DNA of 64,000 nucleotides from Helianthus annuus (taxonomy: Eukaryota; Streptophyta; Magnoliopsida; Asterales; Asteraceae): contig NC_035434.2 of the NCBI RefSeq assembly GCF_002127325.2, forward strand, positions 151,167,116 through 151,231,115. The letters are read 5' to 3'. Positions 1 to 11,900 of this stretch are shown one piece after another. Positions within the stretch are counted from its first letter, which is position 1. Every line of letters begins with the position of its first letter. A program made the translations under genes and the position numbers. The notes beneath the pieces were generated by a model. That model did not search any database and was not told the origin of the DNA. It saw only the letters and a program-made list of their open reading frames with translations.

Positions 1-922
1 TAAGATTAAGAATCCGGATAGTAATGGAGCTAAACGGCACAATGTGGCTTGAATCCGGGTCAAAAGCAAAGCCTCCGGAGCCTGTAAAATCGCCTGTGAA
101 ACTCCCAAAATTCCAGAATTCCGAACAGAATGTTTCTGTTCTGTTTTTATGTTTTTTCGATGTCGCACGGTCGTTCTTCCTGTGGCACGACCATGCACTT
201 TAAGCAATTATTGGGGATGGTCCACCATACTGCATGACGTCATCAGATCGTTGACCAGATTCGATATTGCACGACCGTTCTTCATATGACACGGTCGTTC
301 ATTACCGGGTTCTTGTTGCATGCCTGGTCGCACTGGTCGTTCAGTTCCGAGGTTGGCTGGTTCATCGGATCCGCACGGGGTGCAAGATCTGGAACGACCG
401 TGCATTCCAGGGTTGGCCTTCAATGCCCTGCACGCGGAGTTGCACCCTCGTTCACTGCCGGGCCTTTCATGATTTATCGGAGATGCACGGTCGTGCATCA
501 GGTCGCACGACCGTTCCACACGCCCAGGTCAGTTTTCTAACAGAAGGTTCGCAGCTTCGTCGTTTTGTCCGGAAAGTCCTCGTTTTCTCTATCATCTTGT
601 CTGGTATGCTGTTTTAGGCCTGTAAACAAAAGTGTAGATAAGTAAGTATCCGAATGACGGTTTTACGGCCGAAAACGCATAAAATAGGGGTAAAACGGGG
701 GACTAAAATATGTGTAAATTAGCGAATATCAGTGATCTTAGAGTTTGAAGGCTAGAGAGAAACTAGTGAGAGAAAGGTGATTCACGGTGATTGTACTCGT
801 CGTATCTTTCAATAGAATCACGTTAAATTGTACGTTCTTGTGTTCGGTCACGTTTGTGTACGGATTCCGCACGTCACACGTTCGGTTCGCAATCGTTTCG
901 GAGTCGAAAACCGGTCCTAACA
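1..922. repeat. Retroelement-like sequence, no gene
   Basis: No convincing coding region. Between about 160 and 515 the words GCACGGTCGT and its complement ACGACCGTGC recur at least six times in imperfect form. The stretch ends at 922 in CCGGTCCTAACA; read on the minus strand this gives TGTTAGGACCGG, which resembles the start of many plant LTRs. The other end lies outside the window, so LTR identity is a guess. Several open frames of 60-115 codons overlap here on both strands and look like chance. Confidence 0.3.
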
Positions 923-924
923 AG

Positions 925-1217
925 GAGAGAGAGTGGGGGCAGTGGCAGATGGTGGTGTTGGCAGTGGTAGGTGGTGTGGGGTGGGGGCGGTGGTGGCTGG
1001 TGGGGCCAATGGTGGTTAGATATAGAGAGAGAGATATATAGAGTGGCGCCTGAAAAAGGTGCCGGTGATGATTGTTCGACTTCAACCGAATGGATGATGT
1101 TTCCGTCGCCGAAACGGCGAGAGTTGACTTTTAGACGGATCTCCGGCCGGCGAGATTCCTCCATTTTCGTTTGCAATTTGATGTAAACATAAAGGACAAA
1201 AGTTGTAATTTACTCTA
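925..1217. mobile_element. Right-end fragment of a Mutator-like element
   Basis: A G-rich GGTGGTGG stretch is followed at 1188-1217 by a terminus reading AACATAAAGGACAAAAG, then TTGTAATTTACTC. It matches the right terminus of the MULE at 36497-36527, which has a similar GGTGG-rich interior. It is therefore probably a second, truncated copy of that family. No left terminus was found. Confidence 0.5.
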
Positions 1218-1437
1218 AATTTATTGTATCATATTATAGATGAGGCACCGTTTTCAAAGTACTAAAGGTTAAAATTAATTGTCTGATTTAGAAGTAAATA
1301 AAGTAGTTAATAAATAAAATTGAATAAATAAAACATATATTTTCATAAATTTCATACTATCAATGAGAAACGTATTTAAAACCACTTATTAATATAAAAT
1401 TTAAACCAATAAACAATAAGAACCCAAGCATTTTAAC

Positions 1438-1440
<3 letters not shown>
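1218..1440. other. AT-rich spacer, nothing recognised
   Basis: AT-rich DNA without open frames or clear repeats, lying between the MULE fragment and the TA microsatellite. Confidence 0.5.

Positions 1441-1534
<94 letters not shown>
1441..1534. repeat. (AT)n followed by (AG)n microsatellite
   Basis: About 30 AT dinucleotides run directly into about 16 AG dinucleotides. The AG part appears to belong to the left end of the large MULE, because the right end has the mirror arrangement (TCTCTATATATATATA at 12412-12427). The AT part is probably the insertion target. Confidence 0.85.
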
Positions 1535-1536
<2 letters not shown>

Positions 1537-1539
1537 GTT

Positions 1540-1600
1540 AACCTACAATATTAGTAATCGTACATTACATACGTGATAATCCTGACCGTAGGATCAAGGG
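1540..1600 (+). repeat. Left terminal inverted repeat of the large MULE
   Basis: Against the reverse complement of 12353-12410, the blocks GTAATCGTAC (1554-1563) and CTGACCGT (1582-1589) are identical, and the bases between are partly conserved. Identity over about 55 bp is roughly 60-70 percent by eye, typical of old or fast-changing MULE termini. The AG-rich stretch outside it is part of the same mirror symmetry. Confidence 0.75.
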
Positions 1601-1616
1601 ATTAAAAGCGTGATTA

Positions 1617-2538
1617 AATAATAGTTTAAAGGTTTGTTTAAAACGTAATTATGTGAACCAAAGGTTAAAATGGCCAATTTCCTATACCTAAATACCCGGC
1701 TAAATCTCAGTATCTAATCAAAAAACCATATTTGATCATCAAAAATTTCAGTGAGTTTCAAACGATTCCGACCGAGGGAGAAAGACGATTAACAACGGCG
1801 AACAACCAACGACCATCGATTTCACTTGAGAATGACGAATACGGCATTAAGAGGTATCGATTATATCATCTTCTGAACCCCGTTTATTTTGTTAGCCAGT
1901 CCGAACTTTGTAGTTGAACTAATCGGCGGTTACATTATATGTTGAAGAAGCTAAGAGAGAAAGACGGAGCAAGAAAAGAAATGATCCGGTGAAGCCGGTG
2001 CACATTAGCGGCATAACTACAGGTTTGATGTTGATTGAAGTTTTTTAAGCCAAAATTAGGGTTGGTTAACTAGCGTTATTTGATAAGAACAAGCGTAATT
2101 TTTGGTTGATTCATTGATATGTAGTAGCGGGATTAGCAGGCTTAACATTAGATGATGATGATTCTTTTGAATGAACTAGCGGTATTAGGTTACATTGTGA
2201 AATTGGGAATTTTACCACTAGATATTGGGGCGTCTGATCTAATTGTGAAATTGTATCGTTTGAGCTAACAAAACGACATTAGCATGATTGATATCTAATA
2301 TTGAATTAGGTTACATTGTGAATTGGGAAATTTACAAGTTAAAAATATGAAACTTTTAATATTGGGGCTTCTGCGGTAATTGTGAAATTGGAGTTCTAGA
2401 GGTAACAAGCGGCATTAGCATGATTGCTATTACATATGTTAACAAGCGGCATTAGCATGATTGCTATTACATATGTTAACAAGCGGCATTAGCATGATTC
2501 TTTGCTTGATTTAAATTTTGTATTGAAATATGATGTAG
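1617..2538 (+). other. Left subterminal region of the MULE, probable Ulp1 promoter and leader
   Basis: No convincing coding exon. A 61-codon open frame from 1732 lacks an ATG start and is unrecognised. The first acceptable 3' splice site before clear coding sequence is TGATGTAG at 2531-2538, so a noncoding or very short first exon probably lies in this stretch. Confidence 0.45.
2404..2500 (+). repeat. 37-bp tandem repeat, about 2.6 copies
   Basis: Two full copies (2404-2440, 2441-2477) and a partial third start with AACAAGCGGCATTAGCATGA. They lie just upstream of the first recognisable Ulp1 coding exon. A related word, ACGACATTAGCATGATTG, occurs singly near 2270. The position suggests part of the 5' leader or promoter of the Ulp1 gene. 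Confidence 0.85.
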
Positions 2539-5500
2539 GGGTTGCTGATGATGATGATGATTTTGAGCCCCCGATTCAGTCGATGATGACAAAGCAACCT
2601 CAGAAATTAAAGGTTAATAAAAAGCAAACAAAATTAAGTCTACAAGATGATGATGATGACTTTGAAGTACCTATTAGAGACTTGATAGTCAAAAGGGGTG
2701 AAAACACAAGAAAAAGGCCAAATGCTACAACTAACCAAGATGGTGATGACTTTGAGCCAGTAAAAAAGAAACAATCGAAAAACGAAAAGCAGATGGATCC
2801 TATCGAGGGGAAACGGAAGATTACCGATGCAGAACCTATTAGGACAGAACCAAGACCGTACTATGATTATCATCATGATGTAATAAGCCTACGGTGCAGT
2901 CCTTCAGGTTTTTTGGATACAGTTAAGCACTTTACTGAAGCGCAGGTGGCGGATGTGAAGAGCATTGGATTTGGTGATGTCCTTAATATAAAGCTTTATC
3001 ATATAAGCACACGTTTAGGGTATTGGCTCGTGCGAAACTATGACGAGCAATACAGCACACTAAACATAGGAAATCACAAGATTGAAATCACCCGAGATTC
3101 AGTACATGACGTGTTTGGTATTCCAAAGGGTGATGTTATTGTACGAGAAAAAAATAAGCCTAGGAAAGGAGCAATAGTGGAGAAAAATACGGCTACTCAA
3201 GGCGCAGAAACAACCATAGATGAGTTCAAAAACCAGTGGCCAGACACAAACAAAATTACTCATACTTTACTTGCAAGAACCATGTCAAAGCAAACCACTG
3301 GCGGACGATTATTCAAGCTAAATTTCCTAGCCTACTGGAACACTTTGTTTGTAGAGATAACAAAGTCAACAACTGTTAAGCAAAGTTTTCTACTTGCAAT
3401 TGACAAAGAGGAAGACATTCCAAAGCTGGATTGGTGCTCCTTCGTTTTAGAATCGCTGAAACGAACAAGACAAGGTTGGAAAAAGTTAGACTCACAATAC
3501 AATGGACCAGTTGCATTCCTAATGGTATGTTATGTATACATCTTTAAATGTTATGCTAAATACGATATTAATATTAATAATTTGGTTTTTTTCAAAAAAC
3601 AATATGCAGCTTCTATACAGCCATTACTTCAACAAAAGACACAAAATTTTCGATGAAGCTGTCAAAATGCCTGTAATACAGTATGTAACCTCTGGTATGA
3701 TCGACGACGTGGAAAAATATTTATACAACAACGGGCCGCTAAATGTTGAAGATTGTGATGAAGTAGAGAAAGACGAAGGAGCAAATGATAATCGCCAGGA
3801 TCAACAACATGTTACTGCCTCAGGCATCAATGGCGATGATCATCAAAATCAAGAGGCTACGACCGCACCATTCGAAATCGTAAAACAGAACACTTCGACG
3901 CTGTACACTGACCTTTTCGCTGACAACATCCCGCTACACGAGGCAGCTGTGGTACAAGAAAACCTCACCGAATTCAATACATTAGATCAGCGTATGGAAG
4001 ATACGGATGAGTACATAATATACGACACATGTTTACAACAGAAGAAACCTGGCTGGAAACCTGGATGAGGAAGATCCGATTGACGAAGGTGACATACCAT
4101 CAAATACGGATTGGTTTGATGGGTGGAATCCGAATGAACATATTTCAGCTTTGAATTTAGATGAAATGGACATAGGGACACAAACGCAAAAAGAGATTGA
4201 CTACTGCAGCACTCCGGTTCAACTAACCGGGGTGATCTATGATCATGTTGCGTGGGAAGCCTCGAAAAAAAGTAAAAAGGTAAACTGGATTTTTTGTTTT
4301 TGTTACTGTGATTAACACACGCTATATTACTTGTTTATGATGTTAGAAAATAATTACTGTACATGTAATAACGCATTTTGGACAACAAAATAATAACGCA
4401 TGGTTTGGGACTTCAGAATTTGACAGTTGGGGTTTCAAAAAATGAACGTATGCTGCTGCTGGTTTGGGCTGACATAAGTCTGAACTAATGAAAAAATATA
4501 TATGACTATCACATAGGAGGCCCATTAGCATAAATCTTGATGCCATAAAAAGTGCAATGGGCTTCTAATTTTATTTACTACCCACAAGTTTAAGCTGTTG
4601 GTCCAATTTTTTAGTAGTAACACATATCCTGATAATCACGCATGATATTAAAAAAAATGAAACTTGGCTTCTTAGACTGGTAATCACGCTTGAACTTTTT
4701 GAATGTCCAATTCCACAGGTGTTGTTGAAAACAATGGACAAGAATATAAAGAAATACATTTCTCTGGTTACGGATATGAATAATCTCGTTAAGGGGGTAA
4801 AGGAGAAGTTTTTCTGGGATGTTGAAATTATGGAAAGGTGTAAAAAATGGAATGATGCGGTTAAAAATACAGTTTATACAAATACCGTTTCGATACCTGA
4901 TGAAGTAAGCTCTGCTGGTGATGATGTGGTTCAAAACAAAGTTGGACAGGGTGGCGAAACAAATCAAGAGTTAGAGGGCGATGGAGATGCATGGTTGGAA
5001 CATGAAAACACAGGGGAAGATAAAGGTATATAATAATTTCTCTTATTTGTTAATATTTACAGGAAATTATGATTAATAAAAACCAAAACGTTTGGGATTT
5101 TATAGGATGTGATGATGTTCATAATACCCCATTTGATGATGGTGGTATTTCGGACTCATGCCTGGCTGCCTTACAAACCATCGAACCAGGCGTATACAGG
5201 CAGACTACAGAAGGTAACAAAAATACGTTCATTACTAAAAAAAGGTACAATTTTTGTAGCTTGAGATTACAAAAAAATTAACCAAATCAGACATAAAAAC
5301 AGTGGCACAAGTAGATGTGGTAAACAACATGGACCAACCTGTAGATTTGGCAGAGTGCAGTCAGCAACAAGCACATAAACAGAATACAATAACCGACGCC
5401 TATGGTAAAGAAAAGCCTCCGACAACATCAGCTGATGAACCTGATGAAGTGACAGAAGCAGAAATGCAGTCGGTTGAGACACTTTTAAAATTGGCTCCAA

Positions 5501-6984
5501 TCCTACAAACATCAACTGAAAGTAATCAAAAGACTCCTGTGTCAGCGAACACAAATAAAACGGATGACGAGAGACATACACACCTAGTGAGAACGCGTAT
5601 CAACATGATCAGGGAAAGGAACGAAAAGCGGATGGCAGAACTAGGTGACGCATACAGATCACCTTACTGCAATAGGGTAACCAACTTATATGAGCCACTT
5701 TTGGGACGTGACCAAACAATCATCTGTTATCTCTTAGCTCCGGTGGGAGATATTGGGTAAGATTTTTAACCCTAATAATGAGTTTAAAATTTTCATCTTT
5801 TTTTAAACTTTTCTTTGTTGGTATTAAAAAACAGGACATTGATATACAAGTCTGACAGTGGAGTCGAAACGCTAAAAATCATATTTGAAACCTTCCACCC
5901 ATCGCAATACATATCATATGGTGGAATGGACGCATTTGTAGATGTTTTAAACTTTGAAGAGAAAAAAAGGGACAAAAAATCATCACCCTACAGGCTGTTC
6001 TTGCCAACTACAATATTGGTAAGTTTTTCATCAATAATCACGCAAGGATGAAAATTTAATATGTTAATCACGCATGGTTGCAGTTTTATATATTACATGT
6101 TAATCACGCATGGTTGCAGTTTTAATGAATACATGTTTAATGTTACCCAACCATTCTATATTATAATCACTCTTGTTAACGCTTAAATGAAGCGATGGAT
6201 TTTAATGAGAAAAATCACCAAAATTCTTGCAGCAAGACGAAATGTTTGAGCCAAAAATCACAGATAGTGATCGATTGAAAGTATTCGGACCAAGCGTAGA
6301 CGATATATTGTGTAAGTATCAGGTGAAGAAAGTTGACAAAGTTGATCTCATCTTCATTCCAGTACTACTTTCTGATCATTACTGGTGCCTATGCTTTAAC
6401 ATGAAAAATGGAGATATCGAGTTAATAGATAACTCTAGGTATGCCGAATCGTTTACCAAACGCTACCGTGGACGCCCCGAAAAGCTGGTAATTCTAAGTA
6501 GCTTTTTATTATTATGATGAATAGGTACTAAAATGATTTTTTATCGTGCTTATAGCGGAGAGTTCTAATACTATACCTAAAAGGCAAAATTGGACAAAAA
6601 GAGTGGATAACAAAGTTGGAAAAAGCAAAAATAATTCGAAAGGAAATGGATTGGAGAACTCTTCAAAACGGTTGTGACTGTGGTGTCTTCACTATGAGAC
6701 ATATGGAGACATACAAGGGCAAATCTCCATGGAATGCAGGGTTTGCTACCGAAGACCAAAAGAAGATTCAAGATTCACAACTACGGTTTTTGCGGTACAG
6801 GTATCTTAGTAAGATTGTATTGTCCGACTACAATCTTATAAGGAAAGAGGTATACGACAAAGCTACGGACTTTACGAAGAATTCGAGCCCCGTAGATGTT
6901 TTGCACGATCTAGATAACAAAATAAGTAACAGATTGGATCAGTTCTTCAACCTCAAAAAGGGGAAACAAAATGAAAAGTCGTAG
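2539..6984 (+). CDS. Ulp1-like cysteine protease (peptidase C48), MULE-borne, one frameshift
   Basis: Exons placed by GT-AG sites and phase: 2539-3524, 3610-4279, 4719-5025, 5106-5213, 5291-5756, 5835-6018, 6233-6487, 6556-6984, for about 1,130 residues. The first in-frame ATG is at 2583; an upstream exon may supply another start. The N terminus has three acidic DDFEP/DDFEV motifs among lysine-rich stretches, then a long region of unknown fold typical of transposon Ulp1 proteins. The C terminus is the C48 domain: His in SDHYWCLC (codon 6377), Asp in LIDNS (6428), Gln in LQNGCDCG (6664) and the nucleophile Cys of DCG (6679). Family members cleave SUMO or SUMO-like proteins; activity here is inferred. 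Exon 2 has a 4-bp tandem duplication (CTGGCTGG, 4049-4056) that shifts the frame. Coding sense resumes directly after it, so the lesion is recent or a sequence error. Confidence 0.88.
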
Positions 6985-7188
6985 GACTACTATCTTGCTG
7001 TTTTTTGTTCCAAACATCCTTGACATGTTGGATTTTTTATTTTTATTTATAATTCTAATAATTTCTGGTTATAAACATAAACTAGTCGGACATTTTCATT
7101 ATTCAAACACACAACTTTCATACAAAATATAAAACACTTAGATAGACATGATTTCACACCCCATATGATTGACGATACATAATAACCA

Positions 7189-7527
7189 TCAGAAATAAGT
7201 CTCTAAAAACTGGATCTTCAACTCCATAGAGCATCCTAAGACGGTAATGGCGTCCGCAAGTTGTTTTAACTGTTTCTCATCCCGCTTGCCAAGATCAACC
7301 ATAAACATCATAGCCACCTCTTTGACACTTGAATCTGACATACCAGACAACAAATTCAATATCTCTTCTCTCCTTTTCATGTTCTCTCTAACCCTATGAA
7401 TGTTAGTTTCCAGCAAGTCTTTACAAGACTTGTCTTCAGCTATTTGATCCTCGATTCTCTTTTTTAGATAAGCACGCATACCAGATGACGAAGAAGAACC
7501 ACTCGATGAATTACAAGAATCTGCCAT
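7189..7527 (-). CDS. Small helical protein of the MULE, unknown function
   Basis: A 112-codon single-exon frame with ATG at 7527-7525 in an AAAATATGGC context. After a serine-rich start (residues 7-15) the product is charged and predicted helical: many Lys, Glu and Arg around 18-60, then a more hydrophobic helix-rich end. I do not recognise a family. It lies between the Ulp1 and transposase genes, downstream of Ulp1 in the opposite orientation. Clusters of the AATCACGCATGA motif sit just upstream (7690-7860). Its place in the element, clean frame and balanced composition argue for a real gene; there is no homology support here. Confidence 0.55.
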   Translation of the reverse strand: MADSCNSSSGSSSSSGMRAYLKKRIEDQIAEDKSCKDLLETNIHRVRENMKRREEILNLLSGMSDSSVKEVAMMFMVDLGKRDEKQLKQLADAITVLGCSMELKIQFLETYF

Positions 7528-7627
7528 ATTTTAAAGCAAGAGGAATTGCAAAAAGAGAATTATTGAACATGATATATAAAAGGGAATTGCAAAGCAAGAG
7601 GACAATATAGAATTATTGACCATGACA

Positions 7628-8139
7628 GCTGTTTTTTTTTTTTTTTTGTAGTTTTCTTGGCCCACTAAAAGTACATATGTTATGTAACAAAAAATCACGC
7701 ATGATACAAATTAGATTGCTTTTATGTAAAATCACGCAAGATACAAGTTAGATTCCTTTTATATAAAAAAAACGCTTGAAGTTAGGAAATCACGCATGTC
7801 CAATTTATACCGCATGAAGTAAAAGAAATAACGCATGACCAAGTTTTATCCCGCATGAAGTGATAATTAGGCAAACATTATCAGTATACAACTTGATATA
7901 TAAAATACTTATCACTCCAAACTAGATGATGTAAAATACTTATCACCCTACAACTAGATAGACTACTGTTAAGTCGATATGACTTGTAATGATGTAAAAT
8001 ATTAAATTTAACTTACCAAAATATCTCTCAACTACCAAAATTAATTACGCAGTAACACCCATATATGATTCACTCACCCCCCCCCCATTAGACATATACT
8101 CAAAAAAATATATATCTCAAACTCTCTTCAAAAACAACA
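7628..8139. promoter_or_regulatory. Divergent intergenic region rich in AATCACGCATGA-like motifs
   Basis: This spacer separates two divergently transcribed small genes. Between about 7690 and 7860 the motif or its ACGCATGA / CCGCATGAAG variants occurs about eight times. Near 8110 an AATATATATCTC run, 30 bp before the ATG at 8140, could serve as a TATA region. Regulatory function is inferred from position and repetition. Confidence 0.4.
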
Positions 8140-8463
8140 ATGTCGACCGATCCCGCGAACGAAGCAATCAAGGAGCTCTTGAATACCCGCAGGTTAACGG
8201 AACTTGCTTCTAATGTTAACTCTTGTAACAGTATTCTGGATGTGCAGGGAAGGCTATTAGAACAACAAAAAAAACAGGAAGTGTGGGGAATGCTGCTGGA
8301 AGAACCAAAGTCTTTGTTGAGGGAGAAAGGAATACAACTGATGAAGGATCAAGCATCTGCAGATAACTTGGTATACTCATATCTGAAAGATGCAGTGGAG
8401 ACCGTTGAAGAGAAGATGGAGACGTCCGAGAAGGAGGTTGGGAAGATAATGTCACCGAAGTAG
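8140..8463 (+). CDS. Second small helical protein of the MULE, unknown function
   Basis: A 107-codon frame whose ATG lies in a favourable plant context (ACAACAATGTCG) after a short leader. The product is mostly predicted helix, with a leucine- and glutamine-rich centre (about 30-60) and an acidic, lysine-rich C terminus (about 85-105) that could form a coiled coil. No family recognised. It points toward the 3' end of the transposase gene, so the two transcripts converge. It may be a transposition accessory protein, as mudrB is in maize MuDR, but no resemblance to MURB was seen. Confidence 0.55.
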   Translation: MSTDPANEAIKELLNTRRLTELASNVNSCNSILDVQGRLLEQQKKQEVWGMLLEEPKSLLREKGIQLMKDQASADNLVYSYLKDAVETVEEKMETSEKEVGKIMSPK

Positions 8464-8964
8464 GTGGTATGGCTGATTAATACACTATTTTGTTGATTTT
8501 CGAGATGACCTGATGTGTTGTTGGTATTTTGAACAATGGTAGTTTTAAGTCTCGTTTTATGTGTATTGAACTTATATGTGGGGGTATATTTTGGTACATC
8601 ATCCACCCATAGCTAGTTATGATGATGAGAATCAGTGTTAGGTCACTTGATGTCTCATACTTTTTTGAATGTTGCTTTAGCAATATTGATATGAAACAAA
8701 GTGCATGTTAATTATTATCACGCATGAGTTTTTATTTTATTACGCTAGTTATGGAGATGAGAATCAGTGTTTGGTCACTTGAAGTCTCCATTTCAAATAG
8801 TCCTGTGTATGGTTATGATTAATCACAAAAAAGGGGTAAACAAAAATCAGTTGAGATATTTAATCACGCATATCATGTAAAAAAAACATGTGAATGTCAT
8901 AGATTACATAAAGTTCTGTCATAACAAAATCATTAAATATGGAATGTTTATGTTGTTCAAAAAA

Positions 8965-11900
8965 TTACTCGTCCTCGCATTCAAAATCACTATCTTCTGC
9001 TTCGTCGGACTCCTCAAACTCCTCTTCGTCACCAGTTTCAACCTCCTCGTCGTCTTCATCAACTAGATTAGGATCCTTCTCTAACTGAATTGCTCTTCTT
9101 TTCCTCCCCTCCTTATTGGCAACCTTATCAGCAGCAGTAGCTTCACCCTTTAACACCTTGCAAGTTCGAATGTCATGACCTTTGATATTGCAGTGACTGC
9201 ATGTCCGACCTCTCTTACCTTTTAGACTAATAATTTTCTCTTTTTTTGATTTAATACGCTTATGTGAACCGCGTCCTTTGTTTCTAATACCAATTGGCAC
9301 ACGGACTGTAGGTGGATCGTCAGTGTTTGGTTTCTCGTAACCAATTAACCTTGAATATCTATCAAACTTAGGGTCGATGGGCTTGGTTATGCGAAGTTCA
9401 TCAACCATTTCTTTCATCTCTCTCATCCGATCCCTGACTATAAGTAGATGATCGAAATCTTTGATCAGGTTACCAATAAGATACTCTCCAGTCTGCATAA
9501 TCTCATACGCAACCTCTTTGGCCTTTTTATGCGCATCATCACCGTCAACAGTAATATCAAATGTATTATTAAGATCATTCGGTACCACATCTTTAGTCCA
9601 TCTTCTCACTACATACTTGTTGGGAATTTCCTTCACTTTGAACATCTTGAACACGAAATATATATGCTTGCACAACAATCCATATTGTTCAAACCTGCGA
9701 CAAGTGCATAACGCAATTACATCCTCCCCCTTCTTGAAACATACCTAAACAAAAAAAGAATAAAAATAAAATAAAAATGAAACATGGTTTGGCAATAAAA
9801 CGCATATTAGCTGGTGTATATATTATTACCTCTAATAAACCGTCGCCGTGAGCTTTCCAATCCTTCATACTTATCTTCAAAAAAGGTTCCTCAATTTTAG
9901 TCTCTATAGGAAGGCACTCGGACAGTGTTCCTTGTAACTCTGCCTGTTGATCAGCAAAAATTGACCTGGTGTAAATTTTCATGGCATCATCCTCTAGAGT
10001 AGATTCAGAAAAGTTATCTGGGACTGTATTTCTAGATATATGGTCATTCTTCCGATGGTTGAATCTTTGAATGTCCATTGCACCGTCAAAATGGTTAAAG
10101 AACTCAACAAGGGTAAGTTGAGAATTCGCCACTTGACAGAAAAAATGGTTTTCGCTCTCTGATCTAGAAGTGGTCCGCATAAGCCCAGACATAGGCTCAT
10201 GACGATAGAACGCTGGGATCCACGAAGATCTCATGCCAAACATATCATCAATCCACTTATTCTCAGTTAGACCGAAATCAATCATTATCAGCTTCCAGTC
10301 TCTCTCAAACGTTTCTGGCGTAATCGAATCTGTCCATACAATGTCACACATACGTCTCTTAAAGTCTTCATTATTGCACAGCTGATGTCCGACCTATTAA
10401 ACCAAAGAATTGGAACTTATTGAACAAGGGTAATGAAAAAAATGATTAATGAACATAATAACGCATGATGAATATAATAACGCATGATGAACATTTTTAG
10501 TCTGGGCAAATAAAAGATATGAAGCCAATACAACTATTACGCCAGTTCTAAACATAATCACGCAGACTCTATTTGAACCTAACCTTATCAGCAAGTTTCT
10601 TCATTATGTGCCACATACATAATCTGTGCCTACTCTTATCGAACACTTCTTCGATGGCTTGTTTCATCGCGGGATCCTGATCAGTGACAACCACATTCGG
10701 CTGCTTACCAAATGAGTTCAAAAATGACTGTAAAAGCCACTTGTATGATTCAATGCTTTCGGATGCTAACAACCCGGCTCCAAGTGTCACATTTCGACAA
10801 TGATTATCAATACCAGTAAAAGGTACAAAAACCATTTTATACCTTCAAAATGTGAATTCAAAAAATGAATAAAAAAACAAGATGATTATAAAAAAAATAA
10901 CAGTAATAAGCTTGAAGTGATGACTAACTTGTTGGTTTTAAATGTAGCATCAAACGATATGACATCTCCAAACTCAGCATAGTTACGTTTGCACAAGCCA
11001 TCGGCCCAAAACAAACCGGTTAATCGTTTGTTTTCATCGACCGGATGAAAGAATGAATAATCAACCATAAACTGCTTTTTATCGGTCAACCTATTGATAA
11101 CCATATCTGCATCATACTGTCCGATATAGCTATGTATCCTAGCTCTAAAATTCTTGCAATCGTCTTTAGTTGCGCCTACGTTTTCAAACCCTCCGTATCT
11201 TTTTCTCATTATATTAAAGGCTTTCACTGGCCCAAGATTCAATGTACCAAGCTCCCATATCATCTCTTCTTGTGTCTCAGACAGATGTCTATAAGCTGGT
11301 AATAAGTGCATATCTTTGGGGCACACGAATGAATGATTATGCGATTGAACAAACTTATCAACCTTAAACAACACCCCATCCGTCGAACAAAGCTTAATTT
11401 GTGCTTTACAGCCGGTTCGAATAGTCGGTCTGTTCCTACGTTTATATGGCTTAGACAACTTCGAATAAGGCTCATCAAATACCTGTGGTTTATGCCCCTC
11501 CTTTGAACACACAAAATATTTAGACTTGATAATACCACCAACATGATGTTCACCTCCTTTTCGAACGGAGAACCCTGCCTTCTTGGCATATGTCTGATAA
11601 AAAACATATGCTTGTTCTATGGAAGAGAACTCCATTCCAATAACAGGAACACATGATGAAGCTACCTCTGGGATATACAATCTTTCATCTACATTTAAAA
11701 AATGACAACAAGAAATATTATAAACATACAGAGAAATAAAATCACGAAAATTGAAACAAAAAAATAATTACGCATCAACTATAAATAACGCATCTAATAT
11801 AATAAGGCTTCAGAATCTGATACCGCATAAACAAAAAACAACTAGTAAATTAAACTTCTCTTGAAATCAAACAAACACTCGTGATTAAAAATACATTTGA

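Noticed and set aside
208..617. Overlapping open frames of 84-116 codons on both strands
   Set aside because: Composition follows the repeated GCACGGTCGT words; no domain or start context; likely chance.
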